Assembly: GCF_001007935.1 (NCBI RefSeq)
Contig: NZ_CP011451.1
Span: forward strand, 124,001-188,000
Origin: Nitrosomonas communis
GTDB lineage: Bacteria; Pseudomonadota; Gammaproteobacteria; Burkholderiales; Nitrosomonadaceae
Reading direction: 5' to 3'
Length of the DNA stretch: 64,000 bases
Shown here: piece after piece, positions 52,873 to 61,485 of the stretch
How the letters are laid out: each line of letters begins with the position of its first letter
Position numbering within the stretch: position 1 is the first letter of the stretch
The notes under the pieces: generated by a model
What the model saw: the letters and a program-made list of their open reading frames with translations, nothing else
The model's database searches: none
Told to the model about the DNA's origin: nothing
Made by a program: the position numbers and the translations under genes

Positions 52873-53663
52873 ACTGCCACCTGAGCTTTAATAGCTGGAT
52901 GGGGATGGTAATTATCCAGCATAAAATCGTCATAATTAAAAGCAAAAATATCTTTTACTAATGGGTTGAGCCGCATGGTGGGCTGCTTTCTTGGTTCACG
53001 CGCTAACTGTTCCCGTGCCTGCTCAAGATGATTCAGGTAAAGATGCGCATCGCCAAACGAGTGCACAAAATCACCCGGCTTTAAATCGCAAACTTGCGCC
53101 ATCATCAGAGTGAGCAAGGCATAAGAAGCAATATTAAACGGCACCCCGAGAAAAATATCGGCGCTGCGCTGGTAAAGCTGGCAGGAGAGCTTGTCATCGG
53201 CCACATAAAACTGAAACAGCACATGACAGGGTGCCAGCTTCATTTTATTCAGATCATTCACATTCCAGGCAGAAACAATCATGCGTCTGGAATCAGGGGT
53301 GTGCCTGATCTGCTCGACCACCTGTGAAATTTGATCAACTGCACCTCCCCCGGGGCTTGACCAGGAGCGCCATTGATGACCATAAATGGGGCCAAGATTA
53401 CCGTCTGCATCAGCCCACTCGTCCCAGATAGAGACCCCCTTTTCTTTTAGATAGGTTATGTTGGTGTCGCCTCGTAAAAACCAGAGTAATTCGTGGATAA
53501 TCGATTTGACATGGCACTTCTTGGTCGTGACCAGCGGAAAACCTCGTGCCAGATCAAAACGCATCTGATAGCCAAAAATAGAGAGCGTGCCGGTACCGGT
53601 ACGATCTGATTTTGGATGGCCGTGCTCGAGCACATGCCGCATAAGTTCAAGATATTGATGCAT
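52869..53663 (-). CDS. thyA: Thymidylate synthase
   Basis: Methylates dUMP to dTMP with 5,10-methylene-tetrahydrofolate. 264 residues, as E. coli Thy[39 protein letters not shown] has the phosphate Arg loop, [22 protein letters not shown], and the catalytic Cys in [33 protein letters not shown] and the terminal [10 protein letters not shown] are conserved. First gene of the thyA-folA operon and divergent from the aminopeptidase gene. Confidence 0.98.
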   Translation of the reverse strand: MHQYLELMRHVLEHGHPKSDRTGTGTLSIFGYQMRFDLARGFPLVTTKKCHVKSIIHELLWFLRGDTNITYLKEKGVSIWDEWADADGNLGPIYGHQWRSWSSPGGGAVDQISQVVEQIRHTPDSRRMIVSAWNVNDLNKMKLAPCHVLFQFYVADDKLSCQLYQRSADIFLGVPFNIASYALLTLMMAQVCDLKPGDFVHSFGDAHLYLNHLEQAREQLAREPRKQPTMRLNPLVKDIFAFNYDDFMLDNYHPHPAIKAQVAV

Positions 53664-53725
53664 GAAAAATTAACAAATAATGCAGTAATAAAAAAAACCA
53701 TTCTAAATATCGCTAGGATAGCAGA

Positions 53726-53731
53726 TATAAT
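53726..53731 (+). promoter_or_regulatory. Candidate -10 box for the aminopeptidase gene
   Basis: Perfect TATAAT 29 bases before the ATG at 53760; no good -35 is visible at 16-18 bases upstream. Confidence 0.35.
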
Positions 53732-53759
53732 AGCGCAAACTATATTGGCAGGAATTCTG

Positions 53760-55223
53760 ATGCTCGCAACACTTTTACAAAATAACTTACCGATTGATGA
53801 ATCTGTTAAAGCCACGCATATTCTGGCGCTCCTTCCCAAGCTGGAAAAACTGCCCAGCAAAATGAATCTGCCTGGCGAATATGCGCTCAAGGCATTACTG
53901 CTTCGGCGCGAGATGCAGTTATCTGAGATTAGCGAAATACCTGTCTGTGCCAATTTGCAAAATGGTACGCTCTGCACCTGGGTGATGGTGGATTTTAATA
54001 AATCTGTTTTTGAACAGCACACCGTGATTCGCAAAGCGCTGCAACTGCTATTGGAAGAGGGACCCACTCAGATTCATCTATCGGTTCATGGCAATGCGCA
54101 TCAAAGACAGCTCTTGGCAAAATTAGCCGTTTATGTCACTTGGATCAATGGTGCCGTTTTACCGGTACGCAAACTGAGAGCTGAGAGAAAATCGCTTGAG
54201 TCGATTATTTTATATGGACATGAAGACCCTGACCATTTTTTACTGTTACGCGCTCAGGCTGAGGGAAATTTGCTCGCGCGCGGATTGACCGGCTTGCCGC
54301 CCAATGAGTTAACGCCCAAAACCTATCGCGAGCAGATCGAAAAACTTGCGCATAATGAAAACTGGAAATATGAAGAATATGACCTCGCTACTCTACGCAA
54401 GCTGGGCGCCGGTGCTTTTGTGGCGGTAGCCCAGGGCAGTGATACCGAAGATGCGGCCATCGTCCATTTACAGCGCAGCAATGGAAAAAAATCAGGCAAT
54501 ACCGTCGCGCTGGTCGGCAAAGGCATTTGCTATGACACAGGAGGGCATAATCTGAAGCCTGCGCGTTTCATGCATGGCATGCATGAGGATATGAACGGAT
54601 CAGCGGTTGCACTCGGCGTATTACTCGCCGCAACGCGAGCTGATTTACCTATCAATATCGATTGCTGGTTGGCGATTGCACAAAATCACATTAGTCCCCG
54701 TGCTTATAAGCAAAATGATGTCATTACGGCATTAAGTGGGACCACAATAGAAATTATCCATACTGATGCGGAAGGCCGCTTGGTGCTTGCTGATACGTTG
54801 ACTTTGGCAGAAAAACAAAAACCCGATTTGATGATCGATTTTGCCACCTTAACGGGTAGCCTTTATACCGCATTGGGGTCACGTTATAGCGGCATCTTCA
54901 GTAACCGCGAACATCTGATTCAGAAAGCGCTCGCTGTGGGAAAATCAAGTGGTGAACGCGTTTGTGCTTTTCCTATGGATGCTGATTACGAAGCTGATCT
55001 GGAAAGCAAAATCGCGGATATCAAACAATGCACGTTGGATAGCGATTATGACCATATTCTGGCAGCCCGTTTCCTCAGCCGGTTTATTGACGATGTGCCC
55101 TGGCTCCACATGGATCTTTCCGCCTGTCATCATAAAGGTGGCCTGGGGGCTGTGGGAACCGATATCACTGGCTTTGGCGTTGCCTGGTCCATCGCCTTTC
55201 TGCAAAAGTTTCTTAGCAACTAA
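53760..55223 (+). CDS. Leucyl aminopeptidase-family protein (M17)
   Basis: Two-zinc exopeptidase of 487 residues that removes N-terminal residues from peptides; cytoplasmic hexamer in the family. VALVGKGICYDTGGHNLKP holds the metal-binding Lys/Asp, MHGMHEDMNGSAVALGVL the next Asp, and HTDAEGRLVLADTLTLAE the Asp-x-Glu-Gly-Arg signature. The ATG at 53760 (MLATLLQNNLPIDES), with AGGAATT upstream, is chosen; an in-frame start at 53616 would overlap thyA by 48 bp and adds a region without homology. N-terminal domain is diverged from PepA, so not called pepA. Confidence 0.9.
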   Translation: MLATLLQNNLPIDESVKATHILALLPKLEKLPSKMNLPGEYALKALLLRREMQLSEISEIPVCANLQNGTLCTWVMVDFNKSVFEQHTVIRKALQLLLEEGPTQIHLSVHGNAHQRQLLAKLAVYVTWINGAVLPVRKLRAERKSLESIILYGHEDPDHFLLLRAQAEGNLLARGLTGLPPNELTPKTYREQIEKLAHNENWKYEEYDLATLRKLGAGAFVAVAQGSDTEDAAIVHLQRSNGKKSGNTVALVGKGICYDTGGHNLKPARFMHGMHEDMNGSAVALGVLLAATRADLPINIDCWLAIAQNHISPRAYKQNDVITALSGTTIEIIHTDAEGRLVLADTLTLAEKQKPDLMIDFATLTGSLYTALGSRYSGIFSNREHLIQKALAVGKSSGERVCAFPMDADYEADLESKIADIKQCTLDSDYDHILAARFLSRFIDDVPWLHMDLSACHHKGGLGAVGTDITGFGVAWSIAFLQKFLSN

Positions 55224-55494
55224 TGGGAGCTCATTCTTCTAAGAATGTTCAATAAATGCATCTTATTTATTGAATGACTCCTCTAAAGATGAGTACCTGA
55301 TCGATAGAAAGACGTTTGCTATTAGCTGTTCTATAATTTAATTTCTTTTATACCGATTCCATCGCGCTTGTCAGTAGCGTATAACATCTCACTTTCTTGA
55401 CAGGCTATCTAATTCCATTTCTAAATCAAAATTGACTTTGTCGGCTTCACCTTGCCGCACTGTTTTTGATTTTGAAATGGAATAAGTGATCTGA
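55224..55494. other. Intergenic spacer with hairpins and a short MITE
   Basis: TTCAATAAAT/ATTTATTGAA inverted repeat near 55248-55274 after the aminopeptidase could serve in transcription end; it lacks a T-run. The short MITE copy follows. Confidence 0.4.
55412..55483. repeat. MITE-like element, 72-bp short form
   Basis: ATTCCATTTCTAAATCAAAA at the left and TTTTGATTTTGAAATGGAAT at the right, but about 30 bp of the centre are missing. It lies 11 bp beyond the stop of the mltD-like gene. Confidence 0.85.
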
Positions 55495-56703
55495 TTAATT
55501 CAATGGCGAGAGAGTATTATACTTATCCCTCTCGTTATTTTGTGCCAGATAATTTTTTTCTCCACTTCTCTTTTTGCTGCGAGGAACTAATAAAATCTGT
55601 CCCTTCCTCACAATGCCATTTTCAGCAATCCCATTGATCTCTGCAAGTTCAGCCACATCGATGGTGTACAGATTGGATAAACCCTCCATAGTTTCCGCTT
55701 CTTTCACCCGATAAATTCGCCATGACACGAGCGATTTATCGTAATTTTCCAGATTATCCACAAAAGTTTTTGCCTTATTGACTGGCAATAAAAGTTTGCG
55801 GGGTGAATCGTCAATTTTGATAACCGGCCGATGGTAGGCTGGATTAAGTGCAGTAAATTCATTTTCCGTTACATCCGCCAGCTCAGCTGCCAACTTCACA
55901 TCAATTTGCTGATTAATTTCAACTTGTTCAAAATAGGGCCGGTTAGGAAGCGGTTTTAGCTTGATCCCAAAATTTTCTGGATTAGCAATAATATTCTTTA
56001 TTGCAAATATCTTAGCCACATGATTTTTGGTTTCAGTAGGTAACTGAAGGTCACGAAAATTAATAGGCTCCTTTTCTTTATAATTTTCATCGATATATCT
56101 TTTTAGCATGCCCTCTCCACAATTATAGGCGGCTAAAGTCAATTTCCAGTCCCCAAACATTTTATAAAGCCGCTGCAGATAGTCCAAGGCAGCACGTGTA
56201 GCGGCCACGACATCGCGTCGTTCATCATGCCACCAGTTTTGTTCAAGCCCGAATGCTTTCCCAGTAGAGGGAATAATCTGCCAGAGACCGGATGCATGCT
56301 GAGAAGAATAGGCGAGTGGATCAAAAGCACTTTCGATAATAGGAATCAGTGCCACCTCCATGGGCATGCCACGCCGTTCCACTTCTTCCACAATATGGAA
56401 TAGATAGCGTCTGCTCCGCTCAACGATTTGATCGATATACTTTTGATGGCGGGCAAAACGATTTTCGTTATGGCTTACTTCCTGGCTTCGCATGCTCGCA
56501 AGGGAAAATCCATTACGGATACGTGCCCATAAATCATTTGAACGGTTATTTGAAGAGACGACTGTTTTCTTTATTTCCGAGGTATGGCCTTTTTTATTAT
56601 TTCCTAAAGGTTCCTGTGCTTGTGTCGTAGATGGTAGGAAAGCCAGTATGGTACTAACCATAAGTATAACTATGAGATTTGGTAAGATTTTTTTTCTTAG
56701 CAT
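55495..56703 (-). CDS. mltD: Membrane-bound lytic transglycosylase D-like protein with LysM
   Basis: 402 residues. Cleaves peptidoglycan glycan strands with 1,6-anhydro product formation. Signal peptide MLRKKILPNLIVILMVSTILAFLPSTTQAQ without a lipobox. The SLT domain has the catalytic Glu in VALIPIIESAFDPLAYSSQHASGLWQIIPSTGKAFGL, and LTLAAYNCGEGML. A C-terminal LysM (WRIYRVKEAETMEGLSNLYTIDVAELAEINGI...ILLVP) binds the sugar backbone; E. coli MltD has two. No lipobox, so periplasmic rather than outer-membrane anchored. Confidence 0.93.
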   Translation of the reverse strand: MLRKKILPNLIVILMVSTILAFLPSTTQAQEPLGNNKKGHTSEIKKTVVSSNNRSNDLWARIRNGFSLASMRSQEVSHNENRFARHQKYIDQIVERSRRYLFHIVEEVERRGMPMEVALIPIIESAFDPLAYSSQHASGLWQIIPSTGKAFGLEQNWWHDERRDVVAATRAALDYLQRLYKMFGDWKLTLAAYNCGEGMLKRYIDENYKEKEPINFRDLQLPTETKNHVAKIFAIKNIIANPENFGIKLKPLPNRPYFEQVEINQQIDVKLAAELADVTENEFTALNPAYHRPVIKIDDSPRKLLLPVNKAKTFVDNLENYDKSLVSWRIYRVKEAETMEGLSNLYTIDVAELAEINGIAENGIVRKGQILLVPRSKKRSGEKNYLAQNNERDKYNTLSPLN

Positions 56704-56955
56704 GAGTGTCGTTCATCCTTAATTTTCAAAATAATCAATATCTCTGAAAATTCAGATTCGATCATGCCTACTTTATACGCAGCCTTATTCTCTGAGATTT
56801 CTTTCGAACCACTCAGTTAGCTGCGTGTCTGGTAGACAAGTGGCTACATCATTGCTTTTTGCGCTTACTTATAAAGTATTAATAAGTCTATAACTTATAG
56901 AGTCTTAAATTTCAAAAACGCTATCCAGCAAATTTACTTTTATTTGTTGTTAGCG

Positions 56956-58146
56956 CTAATCCCAGCTCAATACACCACCCGTTTGATATTCAATAACGCG
57001 TGTCTCAAAAAAATTCTTTTCTTTCTTTAGATCAACCATTTCCGACATCCAGGGAAATGGATTGCCCGCGTCTGAAAAGAGAGTATCGAGGCCAATTTGC
57101 TGGCATCGACGGTTTGCTATAAAACGCAGATATTCTTTGAACATGGATGCATTGAGTCCCAGTACACCACGGGGCATCGTGTCTTCTGCATAGCGGTATT
57201 CAAGCTCTACTGCTGTCCGCATCAACGTGCTGATTTCTTCGCGGAACGCTTTCGTCCAGAGGTGAGGATTTTCCAGCTTAATCTGATTGATGACATCAAT
57301 GCCAAAATTGCAATGCATGGATTCATCCCGCAAAATATATTGATATTGTTCAGCAGCACCTGTCATTTTATTTTGCCTGCCCAGTGCCAGAATTTGTGTG
57401 AATCCTACATAGAAAAACAGCCCTTCCATGATGCAGGCAAATACAATCAGACTCTTCAGCAACTGCTGATCAGTTTCTGATGTGCCTGTTTTAAATTTGG
57501 GATCGGTCAAGGTATCGATGAAAGGAATCAAAAATTCATCTTTATCACGAATTGATCCAATCTCATGATACGCATTAAAAACCTCACCTTCATCCAGGCC
57601 GAGTGATTCCACGATATATTGATAGGCATGGGTATGGATGGCTTCCTCGAAAGCCTGACGCAAAAGGTATTGACGACATTCAGGGTTAGTAATATGACGA
57701 TAAGTGCCCAGCACAATATTATTTGCTGCCAATGAATCAGCTGTCACAAAAAAACCAAGGTTACGCTTGACGACACGACGCTCATCCTCAGTCAATCCAT
57801 TAGGATCTTTCCAGAGTGCGATATCACGACTCATATTGATTTCCTGCGGCATCCAGTGATTGGCGCAAGCTGACAGATATTTTTCCCATGCCCATTTATA
57901 CTTGAACGGAACCAGCTGATTGACATCGGCCTTGCAATTGATAATGCGTTTATCTTCTACCGAGATGCGGCCATTTTTTGTTACATTTTGGTTCGGTACC
58001 TCATTCGGTATCTCAAGGTGATGTTCTGTCGCTGGATTGCTTGCAGCAGGAGAATACAAAACGGAATCGGATATTCCACTTACACTTAACAGGTCTTTTT
58101 TGGGAATACTTTCTGGTTGCAGTGGCTCATCATCAAATGTCAACAT
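56956..58146 (-). CDS. nrdB: Ribonucleotide reductase class Ia, beta subunit
   Basis: 396 residues. Houses the di-iron centre and Tyr radical. Ligands: the Asp in [11 protein letters not shown], Glu and His in [22 protein letters not shown] (Tyr radical in HAYQYI neighbourhood), and Glu/His in [18 protein letters not shown]. The first ~70 residues ([26 protein letters not shown]) are an extra N-terminal extension beyond the compact family core. Ends with the conserved tail ...[15 protein letters not shown] that docks in NrdA. Starts 46 bp after the nrdA stop. Confidence 0.97.
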   Translation of the reverse strand: MLTFDDEPLQPESIPKKDLLSVSGISDSVLYSPAASNPATEHHLEIPNEVPNQNVTKNGRISVEDKRIINCKADVNQLVPFKYKWAWEKYLSACANHWMPQEINMSRDIALWKDPNGLTEDERRVVKRNLGFFVTADSLAANNIVLGTYRHITNPECRQYLLRQAFEEAIHTHAYQYIVESLGLDEGEVFNAYHEIGSIRDKDEFLIPFIDTLTDPKFKTGTSETDQQLLKSLIVFACIMEGLFFYVGFTQILALGRQNKMTGAAEQYQYILRDESMHCNFGIDVINQIKLENPHLWTKAFREEISTLMRTAVELEYRYAEDTMPRGVLGLNASMFKEYLRFIANRRCQQIGLDTLFSDAGNPFPWMSEMVDLKKEKNFFETRVIEYQTGGVLSWD

Positions 58147-58192
58147 TATCTTTTCTCCTTATCTTTATATAGTTGCATCCCTGCATTCATTA

Positions 58193-61054
58193 TCATTGGC
58201 ACGATTCACATTCAGGATCATCAATTGCACAATAATTGATTTCTGCTGCCATCTGTTGAGTGCTTGCTGCCGCCATGCCACCGCTGGTTGGTACGGCATT
58301 GAGTGTTCCGGTATGCACCGTAGATTTTTCTGCGGTCGTGGCACCTAATGAACGTAAATAATAGGTGGTCTTGAGCCCCCGCAGCCAGGCAAGTTTATAA
58401 ATCTCATCGAGTTTCTTACCAGAAGCCGCCCCCATATAGATATTGAGCGATTGTGCCTGATCGATCCATTTCTGCCGCCTGGCAGCCGCCTCCACTAACC
58501 AGCGGGGATCCATTTCGAAAGCAGTTGCATACATATTGCGTATGGTGGTAGGTATCCGGTCTATTTTGCCGACAGCACCATCGTAATACTTGAGATCAGC
58601 AATCATCACTTCATCCCAGAAACCACGTTGCTTCAGATCATTGACCAGCCATTTATTGGCGATCGTAAACTCACCAGACAAATTGGATTTAACGTATAGA
58701 TTCTGATAGGTAGGCTCAATACTCGCTGAAACACCGACGATATTGGAAATCGTCGCAGTGGGTGCAATCGCCAGGCAATTCGAATTTCTCATACCATGCT
58801 TTTTGATACGCGCCCGCAGCTTATCCCATGGCAGAGTGGTTGAAGTATCCACCTCAACATAATTTCCACGCTCTTCGCGCAATAACTCAAGAGAATCCTG
58901 TGGCAGAATGCCACGATCCCACAAACTGCCACGATAGGAGGCATAACAACCGCGCTCTTCCGCTAATTCGGTGGAAGACCAATAAGCATTATAAGCGATA
59001 GCCTCCATTGACCGGTCTGCAAATTCTACCGCTTCTTCAGAAGAATAAGGAATGCCAAGCTTATACAAACAATCCTGGAATCCCATGACGCCAAGTCCAA
59101 CCGGACGATGTCTCAAATTGGCATTACGTGCTTTGGCAACCGCATAGAAATTGATATCGATCACATTATCAAGCATACGCATCGCTGTACTAATCGTCCG
59201 CTTGAGTTTATCCATATCAAGCTTGCCATCGTTAATATGCGCCAGTAAATTGATCGATCCCAGATTGCAGACAGCAATCTCCTGCTCGTTGGTATTTAAC
59301 GTAATTTCAGTACAAAGATTAGAACTATGTACCACACCGACATGATTTTGAGGGGAGCGTATGTTGCATGGATCCTTAAAGGTAATCCACGGATGCCCTG
59401 TTTCGAACAACATAGTCAGCATTTTTCGCCATATTTGCTGAGCAGGGATCTTCCTGTGCAAGGTAATTTCACCCTCGATCGCTCTTTTTTCGTAAGCAAG
59501 GTAGGCCTGCTCAAATACTTTACCATATTTGTCATGGAGATCCGGCACGTCCGAAGGGGAAAACAGTGTCCAATCCCCTCCTTCTATCACTCTTTTCATG
59601 AACAAATCGGGCACCCAGACAGCGGTATTCATATCATGCGTACGACGGCGATCATCACCGGTGTTTTTACGCAGCTCCAAAAACTCCTCGATATCCAGGT
59701 GCCAGCATTCCAGATAGGCACATACCGCACCTTTACGTTTGCCGCCCTGATTGACCGCTACCGCGGTATCAGAGACGACTTTGAGGAAAGGAACCACACC
59801 TTGTGATTTGCCATTGGTTCCCTTGATGCGCGATCCCATCGCCCGCACCGGAGTCCAGTCATTCCCCAGTCCACCCGCAAACTTTGAAAGCAAGGCATTT
59901 TCTTTAATGGCTTCATAAATACTATCCAGACTATCGGGTACAGTAGTCAGGTAACACGAAGAGAGCTGCGGACGACACGTACCTGAATTGAACAACGTCG
60001 GCGTTGAGCTCATGAAATCAAATTTTGATAACACATGATAGAACTCGATGGCCCGCACTTCACGATCGATCTCATTAAGCGCAAGCCCCATGGCTACTCG
60101 CATGAAAAAAGCCTGCGGCAACTCGATACGTTTTTCATTGATATGCAAAAAATAGCGATCATACAGCGTCTGTAAACCCAGATAACCAAACTGCATGTCA
60201 CGATCTGCCTCCAGCACCTCTACTAGACGCGCCAAATCGAATTGCGCCAGTCGCTCATCCAGCAATCCTGCTTCGATGCCATGCTTAATAAAACCGGGAA
60301 AATACTCTGCGTAACGAGATTTCATCTCTTTCTGCGCAACATCCTCTCCTAGCACCTCAAACCGGATCGTATGCAATAACAACCTGGCTGTAACGTAGCT
60401 ATAGGCAGGATCTTTTTCTATCAAGGAACGCGCTGATAAAATTAACGATTTTCTGACTTCTTCCGCGGGCACCCCATCATATAAATCTCTTAACGTTGAT
60501 TTAAAGATCAATGCACTATCTACCGCCTCGCCGAGATCCACACAAGCGGCTTCTACCAGCGCGTTCAGTCGCGCAATATCGAGCGGTATTCTGTGGCCAT
60601 TTTCCAATACATGCAAAACAGGACTCTGCTTCTCAGCAGCCAATTTTTCCTGCTGTTTGGCCCGTTCACGCGCGCGCGCTTCACGATACAGCACATAAGA
60701 GCGCGCCACATCGTGTTCGCCCGAACGCATCAGCGCCAGCTCAACCTGATCCTGAATATCCTCGATATGAAACGTGCCCCCTTCAGGCTGACGCCGCGTC
60801 AACGCTGCCACGACATCCTGAGTCAACCGCGCCACCACCTCACGCACCCGCGCAGACGCAGCCCCCTGCCCTCCCTCGACTGCGATAAAAGCCTTGGTCA
60901 TGGCAACAGAAATCTTGCTGGGTTCAAAAGCAACTACTGCTCCATTACGGCGTATCACTTTGTATTGCGCGTATTGCAAACCTTCCGCCGAAGACGTATC
61001 AGAATAATCTTTTTGCAGCGTTGGGCTTAAATTTTCACTGTCGGCTATAAGCAC
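58193..61054 (-). CDS. nrdA: Ribonucleotide reductase class Ia, alpha subunit
   Basis: 953 residues, longer than E. coli NrdA (761). Reduces NDPs to dNDPs. An ATP-cone (KVIRRNGAVVAFEPSKISVAMTKAFIAVEGG) occupies about residues 30-120 and a second, weaker cone-like stretch (PVLHVLENGHRIPLDIARLNALVEAACVDL) follows. Catalytic Cys residues lie in LSSCYLTTVPD, SNLCTEITLNTNEQEIAVCNLGSINLLAHI; the NSNCLAIAPTATISNIVG loop is present; the end CESCQ has the shuttling Cys pair. Expected allosteric control by ATP/dATP. In operon with nrdB. Confidence 0.97.
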   Translation of the reverse strand: MLIADSENLSPTLQKDYSDTSSAEGLQYAQYKVIRRNGAVVAFEPSKISVAMTKAFIAVEGGQGAASARVREVVARLTQDVVAALTRRQPEGGTFHIEDIQDQVELALMRSGEHDVARSYVLYREARARERAKQQEKLAAEKQSPVLHVLENGHRIPLDIARLNALVEAACVDLGEAVDSALIFKSTLRDLYDGVPAEEVRKSLILSARSLIEKDPAYSYVTARLLLHTIRFEVLGEDVAQKEMKSRYAEYFPGFIKHGIEAGLLDERLAQFDLARLVEVLEADRDMQFGYLGLQTLYDRYFLHINEKRIELPQAFFMRVAMGLALNEIDREVRAIEFYHVLSKFDFMSSTPTLFNSGTCRPQLSSCYLTTVPDSLDSIYEAIKENALLSKFAGGLGNDWTPVRAMGSRIKGTNGKSQGVVPFLKVVSDTAVAVNQGGKRKGAVCAYLECWHLDIEEFLELRKNTGDDRRRTHDMNTAVWVPDLFMKRVIEGGDWTLFSPSDVPDLHDKYGKVFEQAYLAYEKRAIEGEITLHRKIPAQQIWRKMLTMLFETGHPWITFKDPCNIRSPQNHVGVVHSSNLCTEITLNTNEQEIAVCNLGSINLLAHINDGKLDMDKLKRTISTAMRMLDNVIDINFYAVAKARNANLRHRPVGLGVMGFQDCLYKLGIPYSSEEAVEFADRSMEAIAYNAYWSSTELAEERGCYASYRGSLWDRGILPQDSLELLREERGNYVEVDTSTTLPWDKLRARIKKHGMRNSNCLAIAPTATISNIVGVSASIEPTYQNLYVKSNLSGEFTIANKWLVNDLKQRGFWDEVMIADLKYYDGAVGKIDRIPTTIRNMYATAFEMDPRWLVEAAARRQKWIDQAQSLNIYMGAASGKKLDEIYKLAWLRGLKTTYYLRSLGATTAEKSTVHTGTLNAVPTSGGMAAASTQQMAAEINYCAIDDPECESCQ

Positions 61055-61485
61055 TGGTTACTCCATTGGGTACACTTATATTTTTTTGTTGTTAATAATA
61101 ACGATAAGCGAAACTTTGTCGCCCTATAATACCCTACCCTATACTACCTATAGTAGTAGGGAATAAATTATGGCTGACATATTGTACTAGGTCAATAAGT
61201 TTATAGATTTTTTGAGAAAATGGAATATTCTGATCAATTAACAGATTGATAAAAAATAAAAATTGAAAAGGTTGAAATAGAGTCAAAAAAACTAAAACAA
61301 TAAAATAGTACTCGATCAAAGTCAGCCGATACAGGCCAGCTTTTACCTCAAAATCGCTGTTAGGTTTAAGTCAAAAACGGGTGTTTTATTCATAAGCGCG
61401 CTTACTCTTTCTCGAGTTTCAAGGCAGAGAATGTTATGAGAAACTACGCTCGATTGATCTCCCTCATTATTACAGGCGTATTCCT
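61055..61485. other. Divergent regulatory spacer nrdA / aas
   Basis: Contains the dyad at 61137-61161 and an AT-rich tract 61200-61330. A 61-codon minus frame (61134-61319) is not supported. Confidence 0.5.
61137..61161. promoter_or_regulatory. Imperfect palindrome upstream of nrdA
   Basis: CCCTATACTACCTATAGTAG continuing TAGGG; the inner arms ACTAC/GTAGT pair around CTATA, about 85 bases before the nrdA start. It does not match the NrdR box well. Confidence 0.4.
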
